Source: Metarhizium brunneum (lineage: Eukaryota > Ascomycota > Sordariomycetes > Hypocreales > Clavicipitaceae). Taken from it: a stretch of 64,000 nt of DNA. Positions within the stretch are counted from its first letter, which is position 1; every line of letters begins with the position of its first letter. Shown one piece after another: positions 58,352 through 64,000 of the stretch. The notes beneath the pieces are model-generated. The model searched no databases and had not been told where the DNA came from. It saw nothing but the letters and a program-made list of their open reading frames with translations. Made by a program: the position numbers and the translations under genes. The stretch covers positions 1,302,001 to 1,366,000 of the forward strand of contig NC_089426.1 of assembly GCF_013426205.1 (NCBI RefSeq), in the 5' to 3' direction.

Positions 58352-58380
58352 ATTTTTTTCTTTTTTTTTAAAAAAAAAAT
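58352..58380. repeat. T-run/A-run fold-back
   Basis: T8-C-T9 immediately followed by A10. The strands are complementary and could form a short hairpin or act as a terminator-like or poly(A/T) promoter element. No gene context explains it. Confidence 0.5.
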
Positions 58381-59658
58381 AGAAAAGGAGGGTCATTATC
58401 GGACAGATCTTTCAGACAAGGCGTCACGCTACCACTGACGGACATGTCAATGGAAAAAACTACCAGAACACTTGGCAAAGAATGCAGAACTGGACTCTTG
58501 GGTTCAGTCTGTGCAAAGGCAACAGGGTCCCCAACCAACGTCGGAGGTCTCGATGTCATGAATCCGTGGAAATCTTTGGGCGGCACGTCAAAACCCCCAG
58601 ACATGGGTGATCCCTCGCGCGAGGATCAACACATACAACAATACATTGAGCAGTAGGATCCTCCACGACCGACACCTGGATTCCCCAATGTGGTAGGTCG
58701 CGAGGCTCTCGTTTGGCATATACCGGCAGTGAAACAAATGCCGTCGGTCAAATGCAACGGCAAACTTCGTACGGAACCGTGGCATAGCGTTGCATCGAGC
58801 AGGCTCTCGACCAACAAACAGCCAAACCGCACCTCTCTCTACCCTTGCAAATCTTCAATAATTGCATCCACGAGAAAACACCACGGCGATGCCCCTCTTT
58901 CTGAATAAACAAAGGGATGCTGCACACGCCCCCCTTTTTTCCTCCCGCATACACATACGAGCAATCCCTACACGAAGAGGGGGTCACGATGTGCGATGAG
59001 GTCAGGATGAGCAGGGACTTGGCAACATGTGGGTTTATATAATTGGCTCCGAGGGGATTTGGGTTGGGCGCAAGAGGAAAAAAACCTGAATGGTTGACGA
59101 CATGGGGCTTTTGCGCGGCCGAGTCTGGCAGCTGGACATTGTGCATTGGACTGCTGTGCGACGCGGATGATGAAATGGTATGCATGCGGGCAGCACAATG
59201 GCATCACTTGATTCCATGAATGGCGCGGACACTGGCGGACCTGTGACTGTGGGGAGATCAATTGATCATACATACGGCACCGAGTACATACTTGGACATT
59301 GAAGGCCTGGATGGCCCAACTGGTCGGCCATTCGAGGGGCCCTTTTTAGTAGTCTCAGTGCTGCCCGGTCGCGGGGAGGGAACATTGAACATTGAACCAG
59401 ACTTGACACATACTTGACGATTGACAGCCAGCACCCACGCACGTCGCCAACAACATCGGCGGTGTGTGTCGAGCAAGCAGACAACATGGAAGAGGCCGGT
59501 GAGCCGCAGAGCGGGCTGTAGGGCCAGCCACTCAGTTTACACGCCGACTTGGACTCATGGCCTTGTTTGGCATCTGGTAATACGCGGCATGGCCACGGTC
59601 AGCCCCAACGGTGGATGCCGGGGGGTGCGACGAGCCAAGCAGCTGCCGAATTTCCAGA

Positions 59659-59680
59659 AGCATGAGCATGAATGAGCATG
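59659..59680. repeat. Imperfect GAGCAT microsatellite
   Basis: Copies of GCATGA/ATGAGCATG with one two-base shift, matching the array at 57752 about 1.9 kb away. Confidence 0.6.
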
Positions 59681-62600
59681 AAAAGAGGTCCCGTCAAATT
59701 CCATCTTGACTCGACGACGACGAGGCAGACAACGAGGCCCCTGACGCGCGTGGCCTGCTTCCAAAGACCTGGACCGCGAGGACAGTTCTTACTCAGTAGT
59801 ATGTACAATGCATTTTGAATCGAACATGGCATCAACAGTTTGGCAGCCTTGTTGCTCCTTTTTTTAAAACCCTCTTTTTCCTTCTCCATCATCACGACTG
59901 GACCCAAATATAGCAGCCCAACGTTGCCCAAAAACAAGCACTTGAGCACGGTCCAGAATCTGTCAACTGCTCTTTGTGCGCTCAACAGGGCCACCCTGGT
60001 CGTCAGGGCGTGCAGTCAACGCCGACACAAACACATGCATTCACAATAGGGAAATAAAAAAATTAATGAAGTAAAATTAAAAATAAAGCCATACCCCGGC
60101 TTGCCATGGACGTCTTGGTAACGCGTCCCACACGAGATACGGGATGACAGCGGGAGCCAAACCAACGACGCCATCTGCCAATGCAGAACGCGCCGTGGCC
60201 CATCCCTGTGCTGAAGCTTCTCCGGACCGCTTGAAACGGGCTCCCACCTCGGGCTCTATTGCCAGGGGTGTATATACGGCTGGGAATAGGAGAGCATCTG
60301 CTAAACGAGCGGCTAGGGAACCGGGAAACGACAAACAGGGGAGGGAAAAGAGCAAGACAAGGAGCAACATGAATGGTTTGACTTGCTGGCAGAAGGGCCA
60401 CATCGTGTTGAATGGACACGGCAGAAGCATGTACTACACCCACTGTATGTACAATGTAGATGCCGGATGTTGGTCAAAACTTGCGAGATGGAAGAGCATA
60501 CATGCTGAGAGTGTAGATTCATCCTCTGGCTCGGGAACCTTGGAGAACAGCCCGAGACTTCACCGCGAATACACAGATCCTGGTGCATGCTCTGTTTGCA
60601 GGCGTCATATTCAATTTCGCCACTCTGTTACCATCTTTCACCGTATTCCATGTTTCACTATATTCACCTCGATCGACATCTTTGCATCCATCCGTCCTGC
60701 CAGTCTGTTTCCGCATTTACCGCGTTACGACTTCGTATTTTCAGCCCAGTAATTGGCTGTACTCTTGACACAGAGTGGAGATCACCTTGGTTCTCTCCGT
60801 TTATGAAGAAAGGTCGCCGCGGCGGCACACAGTGCGGTCAAGGTGCAGTCCGCACGTAGTGTAATTATAGATGCCGCATGCATGTCCTCCGTATATACAA
60901 TGCAGCCAGCACTGAGAACAATAAAGGACAAAACATTCATGCAACAATGGTATTGTACGTAGTCCGTGTCATGAGTCAAGTCCAGCCCGTTTCACTCCCG
61001 CTCACACATGTCGCTAGTGCTATTTAAACACTGCCCAAGGTAAAACCAAATCTATTTATGATCGAGCCGTATGCCGGGCAAATGCCACTGAGCCAACCGC
61101 AGCCAACGGTTGACACGTCGAAAATGAAAAGCCACCTGCAAGCACGGCCTCTTCACCTGCGCACGTTTCACCCCGAAATAAACCCTGTGAATATACATAG
61201 TACTCACCGACGCCGGCCAATATGTGAATGGTAGCATCCAGGTAAAATTCGCCGTCTGGCCGCTGATCATGGGCAGGCAGGGTACGACACGTGGAAATGG
61301 CAAGGGCCCCCTTTTCCCTCTCTCTACTCAACTCGGTGCCCCCTGTGCTGTCTTGTATCCTCCAAGAGGGATCTTGCCCGTCGCCGTGTAGATCACTTGG
61401 CAGCGGTTCAATCACAGCGCAGAACCGAACCAAATGGGGAAGGTAGGCGGCCGAGGAGACACAGAAGACGTTTGCAGCATTGTAGAATCCGTACGGGCGC
61501 ACTGCGAGCGACAACAAAAGCAGACTTGACACTTGTTTTCCTTCCGGCTCTGCGGTTGGGCCGCACAAAGAGGCAGCTCCTTCGTGAATGCTGAAACGGC
61601 CGTGGGAGCTGCATGAACGGAAATGCCGACGATCCAAGCAGAGTCTCGACAGGAAATTGACCCCACTCTGCCTGTCAAAAGAAGCACCGGTCGAGTCAAT
61701 CTATCAAGCCGTCTGTCTGGTCGACGCGGGCCCGCGTCAAAGGCCGCCCGGAACTGAATTGTCATCTGGCCGTCGTGCCTTGCATAGCCATTTCCCGAAG
61801 CCCACCAGCTGAGCCTCTCATCTTGTCAATGGCATGTACAATGCGCCGCCAGATCAGCATTTGATGCGAGATGGGTCGTCGGACCAACCTTGCACATCGG
61901 CATCGGCATCAAGGCCCTCGGTTCCGAGGGCCACGGGGCAGAATCTTGGTGCAAGCGCCAGGAGATTGTCCCTCTCGTAGGGTCTGCGGGACAAGAAAAA
62001 AAAAGCAGCACCCCGACCGACCAAGAGGCCCTTTCAGGATATGACTGCCACGGCAAAGCACCCGGCCATCTTGCCAAGAACACCGGCGACACCAGTCTCA
62101 CATTGTTGCTGTGGGGGGACCCTATCAATTCGGGTCTGTCAAGCGAAACGCAGCAAATTTCGCATTTAGAAAAAAAAAAAGAAAGAAACACGACTACGAG
62201 TAGTACTAGGGTACACGTGCCCCTGTAGGTAGCTTCCCAGCCCAACGGGACGCCTGTCTATTGGGAAAAAGGAAGATCGACCCAACCACGCTTCTGCACG
62301 CCTTGTCAACAGCCGAAAGACGGCGGAAATAAAGACAAGAAAAAGAGCATGGCCAAGGCGAAAATGACCAGTTGACACGCACGGCCACAGGTACGCGCGG
62401 CACGGGGCTTTTTTGTCCCGCAGCCGCCCCGTTATCGAGGCGCTGCGAGAGCCGAGACCGTCCCAGCTGGGCTCAACGCTCTTCATGTCGTAAAACGCGA
62501 ACCCTGCGTGCACAAAGACAGCTGAAGCATTGGAATTTTCGCTCAACCTTAAAGAAAGGCCCATGTGCTCATATCATTGTCCTGTTGTAGTGCTTTGTCG

Positions 62601-64000
62601 CCCGGGCGCACGAGGACTAGCGCCTGGGCTCTCGTCGACTAACAGGCCCCAGCATCCGCGGATGTCGGGGAGGGAACGAACCCGTCTGGAGCCCCATTGA
62701 CGGACGGGGTGATGAAGTCCCGGGCATTGATGGCCCGACGACTAAGCCACGTTGGGCAGTGCAGCGAAGGACAAAAAGAAAGAAAGAAAAAATTCACAGC
62801 CGGCAGCGCACGTCCGTTCGAATGAATGACTCCCGATACAACTAGCATTTGTTACTAGTAGTAGCACTTTTATCCTTTGCTTGCGATTGCCTGACCACGC
62901 CATGGCGCGCCCCTCCGTTTGGGTCCGTCCCCACAGGCTGATTGGCGCGGCCCTGACAAGATTGAACATTGGGAAAAAGGCCAGGCTGCACATGGTGGTT
63001 CGTTTCAGAGTCGAATTTGGGGGCTCCACTGTTTCTGCCAAGGAATCTTCGACCAGGAACAGCTTGCCAGAGGGGAGGCAGGAACACAGGACCCGGAGGC
63101 TTGGGTCAATCATCTGTGAGGGAGAATGAGGCCGGGCCGTTGGGGAGGCGTCAATGCCGACGTGTGTCTGCTGGGGATGTGTGCATAAACCACGTTGTCT
63201 TGACGGTTGGGAGGAACCCTGCTCGGCTGGGCGACGAAGTGGCCTGGTCGCTGGCACATTTCCATCAACGGGACCTAGCTGGACTAGTCACAGGGGGGAA
63301 ACACTGTTGTTGACAACTTCTTGTTGTTGTTGTTTTGTGTCTTTTTTGCAGGCAATGTAGCCAATTGTGGTATCGTATTTGTGTCTATCTACCTTGATCC
63401 ATATACGCTCATGCCAGATGTGCTGCACAGCAGCCTCCTAGTCCGCCCTGTCGGGATCCCAGCGCCCGCGCCCAATTCATTCTGCCAAAACAAAAAACCC
63501 CGCAGACCTGTGTCAATCAAGTCAGGCTGTATGCCAAATGCCGCCTCTCAAATACATGTTGGTACATGGCCAAGTTAAACATCAAATATATGCGCACCCG
63601 TCCGCCAACTGTTGGCCGCTTGCGGCGTTTTTTCGGTCCCGCAATCAAGAAAAGAAGAAGAAGAAAAAAACAAAAAAAGTGACCGAGCATCTACCATGCC
63701 ATTGGGTGCAGGTGTGCACCAAATTCTGTGACGCTACCAGAGTGCCGTTGAGCGAGCGATGCCGTACGTAGAGCTGTTCTTCCAAGGTTGTCGATATGCT
63801 TGGCGTGGCGACGACGTAAACAGTGGCCCAGTTCGCCCTTCAACTTTGGCGCTTTGAGATCCGTGCTGAACAATGTTGGTAGATGCAGCTACTGTCTCCC
63901 GGAGCGAGTGCTGACACTTGACACTGAGCTGTACGGTGGGATTTCCTCTAGTTGGCAAGTTTCGGCAATACATCGCAGCTGTCGGGGAAGTCAATTCCCC

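Larger units (their letters stand above)
57413..64000. other. 6.6-kb region without a recognisable gene
   Basis: After the primase 3' end no gene could be supported. Long frames exist (for example minus 61056-61637 and minus 62742-63257), but they have shuffled, low-structure sequences and overlap frames on the other strand. Several homopolymer runs occur: T10 at about 57961-57973, a T-then-A run at 58352-58380 able to fold back, A runs at about 62169 and purine-rich AAGAAGAAGAAG at about 63645-63680. GAGCAT microsatellites occur at 57752 and 59659. A gene may start beyond the window. Confidence 0.4.

Noticed and set aside
61056..61637. 193-aa minus-strand frame in the right-hand gene-free region
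   Set aside because: Shuffled-looking sequence with no motif, and open frames on both strands in the same place.

Overview
The window is nuclear DNA of a filamentous ascomycete, most likely a Sordariomycete and probably Hypocreales. The evidence is genes split by short introns of about 55-100 nt with GT..AG ends and CTAAC/CTGAC-like branch sites, plus fungus-restricted families: a CFEM-Pth11-type GPCR, a Clr5 protein, a 2EXR protein, a SesB-type NLR and a fungal amidase. There are no bacterial operons, and I recognise no tRNA, rRNA or CRISPR array. All gene models were spliced by hand from reading frame, splice sites and family motifs.

Layout. 0-1 kb: a MOB2-type NDR-kinase co-activator on the minus strand, cut by the window start. 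2.5-8.5 kb: an unusual 314-aa beta-rich protein followed by a 1137-aa NLR-like receptor (alpha/beta hydrolase, NB-ARC, TPR). 8.9-13.6 kb: a Dcr2-like calcineurin-type phosphoesterase and an amidase, both minus strand. 15.8-20.4 kb: a 2EXR protein, a secreted protein whose frame is broken by a TAG, and a small membrane protein. 22.8-23.6 kb: a THO1/CIP29-type SAP protein of mRNP assembly. 23.6-29.4 kb is gene-poor, with one cysteine-rich candidate ORF. 29.4-33.9 kb: a 1505-aa disordered protein ending in a methyltransferase-like fold. 34.9-36.2 kb: a mitochondrial TRM61-like tRNA methyltransferase. 37.7-40.6 kb: a Clr5-domain protein. 40.6-47.2 kb: no gene recognised. 47.2-49.4 kb: a Ser/Thr kinase with a long disordered N-terminus. 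52.9-57.4 kb: a CFEM GPCR, an F-box protein and the DNA primase large subunit. 57.4-64 kb: no gene recognised.

The gene set mixes conserved housekeeping functions (primase, THO1, tRNA methylation, MOB2, Dcr2) with accessory functions typical of fungal sensing and self/non-self recognition (NLR with a neighbouring candidate effector, CFEM GPCR, Clr5, 2EXR). Most neighbours have no obvious pathway link. The one arrangement suggesting a functional unit is the 314-aa protein and the NLR beside it. The 9-mer TACGGAGTA recurs in the non-coding DNA well above chance.
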